Part shown: positions 33,643 through 45,870 of the stretch, one piece after another | Numbering within the stretch: position 1 is the first letter of the stretch | Layout of the letters: every line of letters starts with the position of its first letter | Source of the DNA: Chiua virens | Lineage: Eukaryota > Basidiomycota > Agaricomycetes > Boletales > Boletaceae | Direction: 5' to 3' | Assembly: GCA_019787685.1 (NCBI GenBank) | Contig: JAHNUO010000003.1 | Coordinates: 1,302,001 to 1,366,000, forward strand | Length of the DNA stretch: 64,000 nucleotides | Notes under the pieces: generated by a model | Told to the model about the DNA's origin: nothing | Seen by the model: the letters and a program-made list of their open reading frames with translations, nothing else | Databases searched by the model: none | Program-made: the position numbers and the translations under genes

Positions 33643-36109
33643 ATGCTCGTCGCCTGGATGCGACGTTTTGCTTCGCTATTATTTCTTTTCCCTGTTCTTC
33701 AAGTTTCTGCTGGGGATGGTTCGCTTTGTACGTCTTTCCATCCTCCATAATCTGACATGAGTCTCGTGGTTGACTGGTAGCTTCTCTAGTCACGTCGTCT
33801 GTCACTTACTGTTCAGAACCCGATGCTCTCCTTATTCAACAATTCGATGTTGTCTACTTCCAACAGAACACGTCCATTTGGTTTAACATCTCTGCAGCAA
33901 GTGTCGTAAGTTTCATACCATACCACTTCATTCATTGGTGTCGATTCCATATCTTTTTTCTCTCGATAGCAACCCAACGTCAGTGTGTCCGCCAACATCT
34001 TGCTGAACGCCTACGGAATCCATTATGTCAATTACACGCTCAACCTTTGCTCTTTATTCAATGGTGCATTATGTCCATTACCAACCTACAACTTTACTGG
34101 ATCGGATTCTATCCCTCTCCCGCCTTCTCTGGGTGTCAGTCACAAGATACCAGGTATAGTCTTCCAGGTGCCAGACCTAGAAGCGTGAGTTTCCGTAAAT
34201 GGTCTTTCCGGCATCGTTCCTAAAATTTTGGTAGTTATGTGCAATTGACACTCCTTGATGTCACGACCGGAAAGCTCAAAGCGTGCGTTCAAGCAACGTT
34301 GTCCAACGGGTGGTCGACACACCAGGTTGCTGTAGAGTGGGCCACGGGTGCCCTTGCTCTTCTCGCGCTTCTTTCCGCAATTTGGTATTCGCCGTCACCC
34401 GAGGCACTTTCGCCACACCGTTTATTCGACCTATTCTATTTATTTCAGTGGGCAGCTTCGACAGCGCTTCTCGATCTTAATTATTCGTCGGTTTACATTG
34501 CTTTTGCGACCAACCTTTCTTGGGCATTGGGTCTCTTTCAGGCTTCGGCGACTTCTCCAATTCAGATCTCGATTAATAACATGCGTCACCTTACCGGAGG
34601 CAACATGGCAAATGCAATCGCTGGGTCAGCGGTTGCGTTGGTCAATCGAAAACTCAGCCCCTATAATGCGGCGGTTGCATTGTTTTCCAGCTTCCAGCCG
34701 AGCAGTTTTGTCACAGAGACGTTGTTGGCGTTGGGTAATATCTCGAAACGAGATTCTACGTTTGCTGGCAGCATTTCTGAGATAGAAGGCCCTGGAACAG
34801 TCCAGACTGTTACCTCAACCTCGAGCAATGTGCTTCAAGCCGGTGTCCCAATTTACGTCGGATACTCAGGGATCGCCACAGCCAATGCTTTCATGACAAT
34901 ATTCTTCGTGGCCCTGATGGTTCTGGCAATCCTGTTAGCAACGCTTGCTGTAGGTTATGGCCTTGTGGTGCTTTTCGGTCGCCGGAGAAACTCCGCCACC
35001 TTGATGCACTTTAGAGAGTTGTATCCACAGTTCGCGTACGCGTGGCTGTTGCGTGTGGTAAGTGCAGATTTGTTTTTTCGACTTCCAAATGGCTGTTTAT
35101 GTGTGCGAACTAGTGTCTCATCGGAACTACTCCTGTCAGCATCTTCGCGCTGTATCAATGGACGCTCCGAGACTCGTGGTTGTCAATCTTGCTCTCTGCA
35201 ATGCTCCTTCTGGGAGTGCTCGGCTATGCCCTGTTCTCCATCTTCCATGTCGTCCGCTGTGCAATCCGTGCCACGCCGTATACATTGTTCACGCAACCCA
35301 AGATGATTACCGCATATGGCCCTTTATTCGCCCAATACCGTTCAGAGAGATATTTCACAAGTATACCGTTCCTTGGCGCAATTGTTACGAAAGCCATCTT
35401 CATTGCGTTTGCCCATGCCAATGGAGAAGTGCAGGTTATAGCCATCTTGATTATCGAATGTGCGATCTTCGCATACCTGGTGGCGATTAAACCTCACAGG
35501 ACGAGGGGCGGTGACGTTCTCGCGACGTATTTGGCACTCACACGAGTCGTATGCACTGGTTTGCTGATCGCGTTCGTTGAGAATCTCAAAGTCGCCGCCA
35601 TTCCTCGTGTTGTGATCGGCCTTGTGATTGTTGTCATTATCTCCGTTGCCGTTATCGTCATGTTCTTCAACACGATTGTCAACCTAGGTTTCATAAAGAT
35701 TCCTGCAAGGTTCCAACGCCGCAAGCCATCAACTTCCGACGCATCTGCTCTGGAAAAAGGGAAGCATGAAGAAGACCTGGCAGGACGGCCCAGAAACCCT
35801 ACTCCAGAGATGAACGTTCCACTTGACCCGAACATCAACCAACCGTACCCAGAGAGCCCCTCGGAGATTACCTCGGAAGAAAGTGCTTACTCCGAGGAAT
35901 CGGGCTCTACGACACTTGGTTCACTCTTACCTCGGCGCTGGTCTTTGCAGCCGTCTGCTGGATCACATTCGCGTCGAACGTCACAATCACAGTACTCATC
36001 GACTAATGCATCATCGCCTCGACATTCCCACCCACCTTCACCGCTGCATCCTCAATCATCACACAGTAGACACCCCACCATTGACGAGCATGAGCCTATC
36101 GCATTTTAA
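33643..36109 (+). CDS. TRP-like ion channel / flavin-carrier (FLC) family protein
   Basis: Fungal membrane protein of the Pkd2/FLC group, which acts in calcium signalling, cell-wall integrity or FAD transport into the ER. Exons: 33643-33727, 33781-33905, 33970-34184, 34235-35057, 35114-36109 (introns 50-64 nt); 747 residues. A signal peptide (FASLLFLFPVLQVSAG) is followed by an extracellular ML-like domain with N-glycosylation sites and cysteines (YCSEPDALLIQQFDV, FQQNTSIWFNIS, LCSLFNGALCPLP, LKACVQATL). The TRP-type helical region runs from about residue 190 to 600 (FDLFYLFQWAAST, NNMRHLTGGNMANA, FRELYPQFAYAWLLRV, FALYQWTLRDSWL). A Ser/Pro/His-rich cytosolic tail of about 140 residues ends the protein. 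The specific substrate or ion cannot be told from sequence. Confidence 0.9.
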
Positions 36110-36461
36110 TTATTCATTTTTTTCGTACATGAAATGGCCTTTCCAATTTGTTTTCATTCTCTATTCATTTGCATTTCGTAGAGTGACTGACATCCACATT
36201 TTCTGTATTACAATCTCCGAATCACAAGGACGATTTCTCAGCATGGTTAGATCATTGCATAAATTCATAGTCGGGACTCATCGTACACACAAGTGCCGCA
36301 ATGTAGTTAGTCCAGATAACGAATCATTATGAAGGAATCTCACCCGGGACAGATCTAAGCTGTCAAATTTGCCACCGACGCGTTATGTTATGTCACGTCA
36401 CGCGTTGAGCGCGTCGCGAGTAATTTGCGACCTCGAGGTCACTTTGACTCCAGCCACCACC
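36110..36461. other. Intergenic spacer
   Basis: 352 bp between the TRP-like gene and the next plus-strand gene. Presumed terminator and promoter. No gene seen. Confidence 0.5.
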
Positions 36462-39400
36462 ATGCCTCCGAAAACTTCCTCGAGAAACAAAAACAGAAAG
36501 TTGACCGACTTCTTTCTCCAGCCATCCTCCGCGTCGGCCCCGCTATCGACGACACCCTCAGCACCCATGGAAAAGGCAGCCACGACGTCCGCGACACGGA
36601 TTCAGACTAGGCTGGTAACGCGCGCCTCAAAAGCCATTATGGAGGATGAGTGTTCCGCTCATAGTAGGTTATACATGTTCGCTCACTCTGTTTGGTCTGC
36701 TCATTCCTTTTAGATGCTCCTCGGTTGCGTAGCGTTTCAACGGCATCGCGCAAGCGCGCCCATTCGCCCGATGCCCCTATCGACTTAACCACATCCTCCC
36801 CCACCAGACGAAAGTCTCCAAAGAAGCGCATGAAAGTGTTCGGTTCTGATCCGGATGTTGAGAAGCCGACCGCCGTGGTCTACGTCAAGTCACCCTTTCC
36901 CCCTCGTAATACTCAGAAACTGGCGACTCCACACGCGCACAGCAACACATTACTGGTAACATCCCCTACAGATTCCAGTAACCAAGTCATATACAGCAGT
37001 CAGTCTGATGAGGCGGAGCTCGTTCTCCCCACCCTAGAACCGCGCGACCTTGGGAAGGTGGTGGAAGGCGTGCACACGTGGAGACTGAGGATGTTCCAGA
37101 CGTCCACTCCCTCTCCGTTGCGCGTACGCAAGGATGCCATAGATGTGGACCCGTCCTCATCTTCTCCTCTGCGCGGTTCGCTCAGGGGACAGAGTCCGTC
37201 CTTGCATTTGGATGCGTCTCACCGTTCTACAGGAACGACCAAGAGAAGCGCTTCTCCTCAAACGCCCCTCGATGCCTCCACGTGTCTTCCTTCACCACCC
37301 GACACGAAAGAGCTTCCTCCACTCCCCTCTACTCCGAAATCATTGGATCCAGAGACCAAGACTGCCAGGATTATCGCAGAAATTCAAGCAAAGGCGCGTG
37401 CTGCTGCTCTGTCCAGCGACGGCGAAGAGACCCTTGTGTATCGTGAACTCGAAGACAGCGACGATGACGACGACGAAATTATGGGAACTCTTCCTCTGAT
37501 TGGTGGTTCGAAAAGGCCAAGGTAAACTCCCGGATATTGACGAGGTGGATCTTGAATGCTAATTCGTGTTTTCCCAGCGTCCTATCTTTTGCACCACAAA
37601 TAAAGGATGATATTTTTTCTTCTCCATTGTCGAGTGTGCCCTCAGCGTTCAATGACGCAGCCATGAGCCCATCCACATCTCCAGATCGCCGCTCGCCTCC
37701 AACGCGAAGGTCCTTGAGAACCCGTAAACTTGCACCGTCTTTTCGGCTACCGAAGACAACCCCCGGACCCTCAGCTTCTGTTGGGGTGACGAAATATGGG
37801 TCTTCATCAAACCACAAGAAGCCGCAAGCTAAGAACCCTCTACAAGCTCTTTTACGCGAGAAGGAGCTACAAAACAAGCGTGGTACTGGCGGTGCCGCCT
37901 TTCGTCAAGCGGAAGAAGTAATCCGACAAGGTTCCTGCGAGACGTCGGTCGGCTCTAGTGATGATCTCAACACGATGGATCAACTGTCCCTGACGGATGA
38001 ACAAGCTGCATGGAGAGCTGTACACGAATCTCGGAAATCGACTAGCCCTGATGATGCTAGTGATGTGGAGGGTTTTACTCTCGGGAACCACGAGGCCAAG
38101 ATGCTGGGCTCTGATGCAGGTGAGGCTATCAACAAGATACTCGTTGGTGACAGATGTAGCAAAAGCAACATAAAGGCGCAAACGAAGCAGAAAGCCACTT
38201 CGGGCGTTGCCCTGTGGGTACGGCCTTCAGATATGGATATGGTGGTCGATCTCGTGTCAATCCCGCCTCTATCGGGACATCCTATTCTTACTCGCTTGGA
38301 TGAGTCTCTCAGAAGCGGTGGTATGTGTATTTTCTGTGGACCCAGTTTGGGTCACGAAGCCCACTATACTTCTTAGATGATGGTCCGATTAACCTGGTTC
38401 TCTGCGCTGGAGCGCTCGCCGTCGTTCCCCCAGAAATCCTAATATTAAATATGCCCTACATTCTTGTCTTAAGTAGGTTGTTCTCGCAAATCATGTTTGT
38501 GAAGCTGACCCTTCAGCAGCGCTCCTTGGGTCCTCGCAAATATCAAATGCTGTCGGCGTCGCTCTTCGTGATCTGTGGGGATTGAACCCACGTACGGTAT
38601 CCATGCCTTTCACTGCTATCTCGTTCGCATTAGTTCGGTTGGGTGCGAGCCCTTCGGTCCTCGAGAAACTTGGGTTGATTAGAGAGCTTGCTGGAGAGCA
38701 CAACGTCGGCCATGCAGTCCTTATTGAAGCCTTAAGAAGGCTTCTCGCGATCGTGAAAGCCGCAGCCTTGTCAGTAATGTTTCGACTTGATTTAATAACC
38801 CAACTGCTCACGAAAATCGATGCAGTGCTGGTGCTTTTTCTAGTGATGACATCGCAAATGTGATGCTGAGCCTGGTCCTCATTGGGCTTGACCCATTGAC
38901 TTCAGATGACCTCCGTACGCATCTAAATATTACCATGGACGTGATCTGCAACCATGGTGCCTCGGATCATCTCGTGCGTGATGTTTCACCTCCTGCCTAT
39001 GTTACATACAGATATTGAACTTACTTTAGCTCGATGGCATACGCGAGAAAGTTCTGAACTTTGCTGCGCAGCTGGCTCCTGTCGACAAGACCCGGTTAGT
39101 CTCGTTCTTCGCAAGCGGTGGTGGTCGGACGAGGCGCATTGCACGTCAGCTGGCTTATTCCCTTCTGGTTTCTGCACCTATGGGACCGACTTTCGAAGTA
39201 GGTTCATCTGTTTTCTTGTTCCACTCAATAACGAGAGCAATGTTCAGGACAAGGTACCTTCACTGGAACAACTCATATTATTGCTTTCTCCCGAAGCTGG
39301 ATCCTGCGAACCATTTGACGTAACAAATGAATCGACTGATTACGAAGTCCTCAGTCATTACGTGAACCTCCTATCTGTGGCTCTCGATGATCTTGTGCCG

Positions 39401-39727
39401 TATGTTGAAGAGGAGAATGGTTCTTCGATACAAGGGAGTCCAGGCAAGCCTAAGAAACCCCCGGTGCCGCCTCTCGAACTCCTGTGCAGAGTCCTCGAGC
39501 TTCTGCAGAGTAAAATTGGTGAGTGAACTTTTTGTATCCAAGGGAATATTCTGACGCCGGTTATCACAGTTGACACTCGTGCTGCCCATCTTGATCGATC
39601 GAGAACAAAGGCGGCGATACAACGTCTGACGATGCGCATAAGATACGACCGTATGGCGCTCATCGGTATTCGTCCGCGTCAACGGGCATCCACTCTCAAA
39701 GCCTATTTTTCGCCACAACGCCAGTGA
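36462..39727 (+). CDS. SLF2/CANIN-like genome-maintenance protein (tentative)
   Basis: Exons: 36462-36663, 36714-37521, 37578-38320, 38377-38472, 38517-38769, 38826-38973, 39030-39197, 39248-39518, 39570-39727; 948 residues, all junctions in frame. The first 20 residues are basic and contain RKLTDFFLQ, resembling a PCNA-interacting (PIP) box without the usual Gln. The next 400 residues are Ser/Pro-rich with acidic patches. A helical half begins at NPLQALLREKELQNKRG and continues to the C-terminus (FTAISFALVRLGASPS, ANVMLSLVLIGLDPL, LDRSRTKAAIQRLTMRIR). This resembles the CANIN (SMC5/6-interacting, SLF2/FAM178) helical domain, but I recognise it only by general form. The acceptor at 38516 is a CAGCAG pair, so one residue may vary. 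Function in DNA repair is an inference. Confidence 0.8.
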
Positions 39728-40131
39728 GTGACTGGATATGCATCCCTTTCACGTACATATGCACTGGCAGCTAGCTTTCGGTCCGTCGCTATGCCTTGTA
39801 CCCTTATGTTTCACTATGCTCTCGACACTTCCTTGGGACTTCCTAATACTCACTACTATAATCCTCCAGTATTCTGCGAGCAGCACATATAACGTATTCA
39901 GTCAATTATACATGGCTTCTGTTAAAATCATTTTACCTCTCGTGTTTGTCTCAAGCTAGAAACGATATTCTCTCTTTCGTTGCTTTAATATTTTGAACAT
40001 TCAGGGATCAGGTACGTTTGCAAGTGCAGACGTTTCAATTGCGTCTAGAAAGGAGCTCAGTCCCATCACAATATTTTCCGAAATTAACGAAGGCGCATCA
40101 GACCTTGGGTGACAATCCGGCAAACATTTGG
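39728..40131. other. Convergent 3' spacer
   Basis: 404 bp between the stop codons of the SLF2-like gene and ERCC1. No coding or repeat signal was recognised. Confidence 0.5.
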
Positions 40132-41288
40132 TTAGATAAGATCGAGTTCGATGTCCCATACGGGGCTAGGTTCCCGCTCAGAAATGGGAGCCAAAGGCGC
40201 CTCCTTCTCCTCTCCCTTGTCAATTGGTGGTACTGCACTCCCCGCTGAAGCTAGAGCAGGCGGCGGTTGACTACCAAGCGAGAACGCCGCGCTTGTCGAC
40301 TGGTTGCGGAATGGTTTCTCAAAGGCATCCTTTATTCTTTTTACCTTGACTTGGCCGAACCCAGGCAAAGTTTGCAGTCTCTCCGAGGACGCCCTGCTGA
40401 TATCCACAAAGCTCTGGGTATAGGAACATGAAATGTGGATGAGAGGAACGCGATATTGGCCACGTACACCAAGCGACGTGCGGAGTGTCTCCACGTCAGT
40501 TTTGTTAACCTTGTTGATACTTGTGAGAGCAGTGCGCAGCTGAGAGTCGTAATCTTTGTCGACACGCTCTTTGATGAGGTCTGGTGGCTTGTGTTCGAAT
40601 TGCTTGAATGTGGCGATGTATTGACCAGCTTCGTCGTTGCTTTTCGGGATGGAGTCAGAGTGAGTGGCTGCAAGCAGACAGGCATGTGCGTACCTCCATG
40701 CAACGATGACAGTGATGTTGTTGATCAGACACACCTGTGGCGACTGTCTATGGCAAGTCATGAAAGGAGGAAGGTAGCACGATACTTTGGTAAGTTCCCT
40801 GATTAGCTCTTGGTGTTCGGTCTGAGGATGCGTAACGTGGATAAGAGCGAGAAAGTTGTATGAAGCGCAGTACTTACGACGTCACACATAATGAGGAGTA
40901 TTCTGAGGTTGTACGACTGACCAAGCCTCTCGATTCGGGAGTGGATGTATTCGGGATGAAGTCTGTGGTACCTCAGGCTATCATTCATACAGTCCATCAG
41001 GAAACTACCCACGAATGCGAATAAGATACATGCCTCAGAAATAATATGCACGTGGTACGGCCCACCTGGAAGTCGGGGACGATGTCGCCAAATTCTTTGC
41101 CCACGTTGCGGATGCATTCGAGGACTGGATTCAGGCGCTCCAGTGACCCGTCAATACACCACAGGCTGCTGGTACTTGAAGAGTGTGCTCACCTGGTTCG
41201 GGTTGATGACAATGTTGTTCCCGATGCCGGGTTGTACGACAGGGGGCTTCGCTTTCGCTGCCGCGGTGGTCGTCGCATCCGAAGTCAT
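40132..41288 (-). CDS. rad10: ERCC1/Rad10 DNA-repair endonuclease subunit
   Basis: Non-catalytic partner of XPF/Rad1. The dimer cuts 5' of bulky lesions in nucleotide-excision and crosslink repair. Minus-strand exons: 41288-41193, 41137-41034, 40977-40878, 40821-40786, 40734-40694, 40639-40468, 40413-40132; 276 residues. The central domain reads [71 protein letters not shown] and [15 protein letters not shown]. The C-terminal tandem helix-hairpin-helix is near residues 183-235 ([30 protein letters not shown]). The second intron (40978-41033) is GC-AG, starting GCATGT. No GT donor there keeps the frame. The 36- and 41-nt exons are short but encode conserved strands. Confidence 0.95.
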
Positions 41289-41460
41289 ACCGAATTGTGG
41301 CGGTGCAAGCCGTGTATTTCTAGCGTGTCTTGGCACATGACTGACACTCTTATCTCTTCCCAGGTTACTTGCCTGGCTGGACTGACTTTGTAAGTCACAT
41401 ATATAGCCACTAAACACTTCTTAACCCCGTCCCCACAGCCTTCCAGTCATCACCTGGGTC
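41289..41460. promoter_or_regulatory. Divergent promoter, ERCC1 / amidohydrolase
   Basis: 172 bp separate the two start codons, so both promoters lie here. No distinctive element was recognised. Confidence 0.45.
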
Positions 41461-44400
41461 ATGGATAAACTTCCATCGTACTACCCTTCAAATCGAAGCC
41501 ACCTTGGATCGGTTGAAAGACCTCCGGCTCGCAGGAAGAAGCTATCACGCGTCTTCATTTTCTGCGGTGCTGCTGCCGCAGTCTGGCTGTGGTCTGCTTC
41601 CCACCACACCTTCGGACCTAAGCATTCTGTCAAGTTACCGCTCCATGCTGCAGAAACACTGCAGAAATGCGGCATGCTCCATGTACTGCCTGGGCCACCT
41701 CCCGATTTTGCGCAGAGAACCCAGTCTGACCGTTACGTTCCTGGTACTCGTGCGACGTTGCTAAAAAACGCGTCCGTTTGGACTGGAGATGGCGAGCTCC
41801 ACAGTACGGACATTGTATTAGACAGGGGCATCATAAAGTTCGTAGGGCACGCCTCCGAAGAGAATTTGCACGCCTACGAGGATTTCCTCACGGTCGACGT
41901 GGGTGGGAGCTGGGTCACTCCGGGGTAAATCATCATTTACCGTTCCTTCCGAGACCGTCTGATGTTTTGCGTTACAGAATAGTTGACATGCACTCTCACC
42001 TCGGAGTTGGTAGTGTTCCCGAGCTCGACGGGGCAAGTGACACTAATTCATTAAAGGGTTATTCTACCTACTCGGCCAAATTCCATTTATCCTGATGCTT
42101 TGTTATCAGGTCCAATCTTACCGTGGCTGCGAAGCTTGGATGGGCTTAACACACATGATGACGCATACAGGCTTTCCGTGTCTGGAGGTGTCACAACTGC
42201 CAATGTTTTACCAGGTTCAGCGAATGCAATTGGTTCGGCTTCTTCCAGCTGGTTCATTAGGAGCCCCACTGACCCAACATGCAGGAGGACAGGCGTTTGT
42301 TATCAAACTACGTCCCACTGAAGAGCGCACTCCCTCGTCTATGCTGCTTGAACCTCCCTACACCATCAACGACACGCGCGTTGACCCCAGTTTGCCACTG
42401 CGCTGGAGGCAGATGAAGTGAGAGTTTCTCATGCTGCAGGCGACATCTTCGCTCATTACTTGTTCATAGACACGCATGTGGTATGTCTTCGACAACCTCG
42501 AGTTGCTTTTGAATAACGTCTAACACGAAATTTCCAGGAGAGAACCCCAGTATGTGTGTAGTCCTAACACAACGTAATGTCTGGCTTATGATGTCCCTGT
42601 AGGTCGCGTATATGACTATACCCGCATGGACAACATTTGGGCATGGCGCCAAGCGTAAGGCTCATGCAATTGACCTAACACGTTTTATAACTCACCGTCC
42701 CCAGTTATGATACAGCCCGCAAGATTAAAGAAAGTCAAGATACCTATTGTGCAAAAGCCATAGCTGGCGAATGGAATGGGCTTGATGATTTCCCTGAGGA
42801 CCTTCAATGGGAGGCTCTCGTCGACGTTCTTAGAGGTCGCGTCAAGGTATCCATCATCGCGAAAAAATTTGTGGTTCTCTCTGACGCATGACACTTCCTA
42901 GATTCATACCCACTGTTATGAAACAGTTGACCTTGACGACTTTGTTCGGGTACGTTGGACGTCGGATTGGATGATAGAGATGACCAAATGTGCATTCAGC
43001 TCACGAACGAGTTCAAATTTCCCTTGGCTGCCTTCCATCATGCACACGAGACTTATCTGGTCCCCGGAACACTCAAACAAGCTTACAGTATGCTTTTTCA
43101 ATTTCGCGTGTAATACTAAATACAAGCTCGTGCAGATAACACGCCGGCTGTTGCTCTCTTCGCAACCAACGCTCGGTACAAGCGGGAAGCTTACCGAGGT
43201 TCTGAGTTTGCTCCGCGCATCTTGGCCGAGAACGGAATAGATGTCGTGATGAAGGTGCTGATCATTGACGATGTGATTCTGTGATCTGGACTAAAATGTT
43301 TTCAGAGTGATCATCCTGTGTTGAACTCTCGATACTTACTGTACGAGGCTCAACAGGCTCACTACTACGGCCTTGACGCGGATACTGCTCTTGCCTCCGT
43401 CACCTCTACTCCCGCGAAAGTTCTTGGCTTGGACCACCGTGTTGGTCATGTCCGCGAAGGTACGCAAGATTGGCTTGATTTATATGTACGCTACTGACAG
43501 CCCGGATTTTTACACAGGTTATGATGCAGGCAAGTGATTATCGGGCGAACGCAATGACCTACATTAACGTGCCGTCTGCAGACATCGTTGTATGGGATAG
43601 CCACCCGTTGGCACTAGGCGCAACTCCCAAGCAAGTCTGGATTGATGGCATCGCTCAGATCGACAACCCTTACATTTCTAAGAAACCCATTGCATTCCAG
43701 TCACCCCCGACTACCCCGAATTTCGACAGGGAAGCAGAAGCAGCGATCAAATACCAGGGACTTCCGCCTTTGATGCCGACTCCGGCAAAGGCTGATGCCA
43801 TTGTATTTACTAACGTCAGCAGTGTATATGAGAGGACTGGGTCTAACATCCGGGAGGTATTCAGCACTCGTGAGAATGAACCGGGAATGGTCGTCGTACA
43901 AAACGGCGAGATCGTATGCTATGGAACACACCATGTTTGTCTCGTACCTATGACTTCCCTGGGCCAGACTTTTGAGTCCTTTGACTTGCAAGGTGGTTCA
44001 ATCTCGTGCGTCTATCTTGTCGCCCAACTCCCTATACTCTAAACCTTTCTCATTTAGTCCTGGCTTGGTATCATACGGCTCACCCCTGGGTCTGGAGGAG
44101 ATTCAGGGCGAGACCTCTACTCATGACGGCAATGTGCTAGATCCTCTCTCCGTCAACGTTCCAAAAATTCTGAAAGGCAACGAAGTTGTATTGGCCGTTG
44201 ATGGTTTGCAATTTGCAGGTCGTGATACCCTGTTGGTTTTTGTTCTTCGACTTCGTATTTTGATTTGCTGACATTTCAACGACTAGACTTGCTTACCGCG
44301 CCTGGTGTAACATCGGCGATCACACCTCCTTCATCCCGAGGGTTTGTCGCCGGCCTTAGTACTGCATTCTCAACAGGGTGCGGCTCATGCATTGCAAGAC

Positions 44401-45239
44401 GGCGCTGTCATTCAAGATACGGCTGCACTGCATGTCAACATTGGCCATTCGACATCACGCAGCGTGAGCACTCAAATTGCTGCCTTGCGCCACTTGTTGC
44501 TGGATGGAACCGGCGAAACTCCGTTTGACCACGTTGCCAAGGTAAGACTACGCGCAGATTCTTGGTCGTTGCCTCTGAAAACAATGACAGGGTGAAATAC
44601 CGCTAGTTGTCCAAGTGGAAAACGCCGACATTATCGCGTCATTGGTCAAGCTGAAACACGAGGTTGAAGCCGCTAGAAATGTGGACCTCAAGCTAACGGT
44701 TGCTGGTGCTGCCGAAGCCCATTTACTAGCTAAAGAGCTTGGCGAGGCGAACATCGGGGTGATCGTGACACCGTCGAGGTCGTTCCCTGAGGCATGGGAG
44801 ATGAAGAGGATGTAGGTCTTCAGTACTCTTGATACTCTCTCACTGATGATGTTTTGAAGACTTCCTGGTCCACCATTGACCGAAGAGAGCGCAATCACCA
44901 ACTTGCTTGCGCATGGCGTGAAGGTCGGCATTGGTATCCTTGAGCAGTGGAGCGCTCGTAACACGCGTTTTGATGCTGCATGGGTCAGTCTTTAGCTCTT
45001 TTTGTTCGTGGCTTGTGATGTAGGTCTCCATATAGGCTGCTCTCGAAAGCCATGGCCGGATCTCCAAATCTGAGGCGATCGCACTCGCATCGACCAATTT
45101 GGAGGAACTTCTCGGCGTGCAGCCTTCGGCATCTTTGTCGGGTGACCTGGTCGCCACTCGCGGCGGTTCGATTCTTGACCTTGAAGCCCAAGTCGTAGGA
45201 GTAATCTCATCGCGCCGACGATCAGTCGAGTGGCTTTGA
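41461..45239 (+). CDS. Membrane-anchored amidohydrolase-superfamily protein
   Basis: Large fungal amidohydrolase with an N-terminal signal anchor (LSRVFIFCGAAAAVWLWS). Substrate unknown. Nineteen exons: 41461-41924, 41978-42057, 42110-42232, 42285-42417, 42470-42480, 42538-42549, 42603-42654, 42705-42846, 42902-42949, 43000-43087, 43136-43254, 43306-43459, 43518-43529, 43582-44005, 44058-44218, 44287-44541, 44591-44811, 44860-44983, 45036-45239; about 941 residues. Superfamily marks are the metal-binding VDMHSHLG near residue 156, HTHCYETVD, FHHAHE, VVMKSDHP with the catalytic Asp, and EGYDADIVVWDSHPL, where the barrel returns to the small beta-domain. Exons 5, 6 and 13 are 11-12 nt. The intron 43530-43581 is GC-AG (GCAAGT). 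The sum is one base over: conserved GLSTAFSTG passes to AAHALQDGA across GGG at 44376-44378. A 70-nt intron at 44307-44376 is the in-frame alternative. Confidence 0.9.
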
Positions 45240-45454
45240 ATACCCACCCTACACAAGTAGGATACGCCATTTAGTGAATTCTGTTTTGGGTGCCCGGTTG
45301 TTGTCCCTAATCGTGTACGAGTCGAAAGTTCATCAACCTGATACAATCCGATTAGTTTGACTTCTTCTGCAAGAAGATTGGTGATCTGGGGCTAGCATGT
45401 GAATGGAAGGCAACATTAATGCCGTGAAGTGTCTTATCCTTGACAAGAACTTCG
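45240..45454. other. Intergenic spacer
   Basis: Downstream of the amidohydrolase and before the glycosyltransferase relic. No gene recognised. Confidence 0.4.
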
Positions 45455-45870
45455 CGCCCGTGTTACGCACATACTATTCCTGGACTAGTAAGGCGTTTGT
45501 AAGTTGTTTCATCCGTTATGAGTCGGAGGGTGTTTATTTAGCCTTGATAACTAGGTCCGACCGACCGCAGATTGTCCTTCCCGTGTGGTTTTACACGTTT
45601 CGGACTATCCACACCGTGTCGAGCTTTTGAAAATCGGTGTTTGCGCGAACACTGGCACTGAGACTCGTGGACCGAGTGTCCAGGTCCAGGAAGAAGAATT
45701 CAGTAAGACGTTGCTCAGGGTTAAGGGAGATACTGAGGTAGCGATTGCGTTCAAAACTTCACCGGCAAAACGTTTGCACTAAGAGGTTCGTGGTGACAGA
45801 GCCAAGGGAGAACGGACGGGAACTTGCTTCCATAGCTAAGTATCTTGGAAGAGATTAGGATGGGTCATTG
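45455..45870 (+). pseudogene. Relic of a UDP-glycosyltransferase C-terminus
   Basis: Translated in pieces, this stretch matches the last exon of the intact glycosyltransferase at 50084-51676: PQIVLPVWFYTF against PQIILPVWFDTF, then RVELLKIGVC, VQVQEEEFSKTLLRVKGDTE against VQAEEFGTALVRVTGHSQE, and a decayed copy of the C-terminal helix. The intron before PQI is also recognisable, with a GTAAGT donor at about 45499 and ACTAG at about 45555, so this is a genomic duplicate rather than a processed copy. A frame change near 45600 and a TAA at about 45779 break the frame. No N-terminal acceptor-binding domain precedes it. It is on the opposite strand to the intact gene. Confidence 0.85.
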
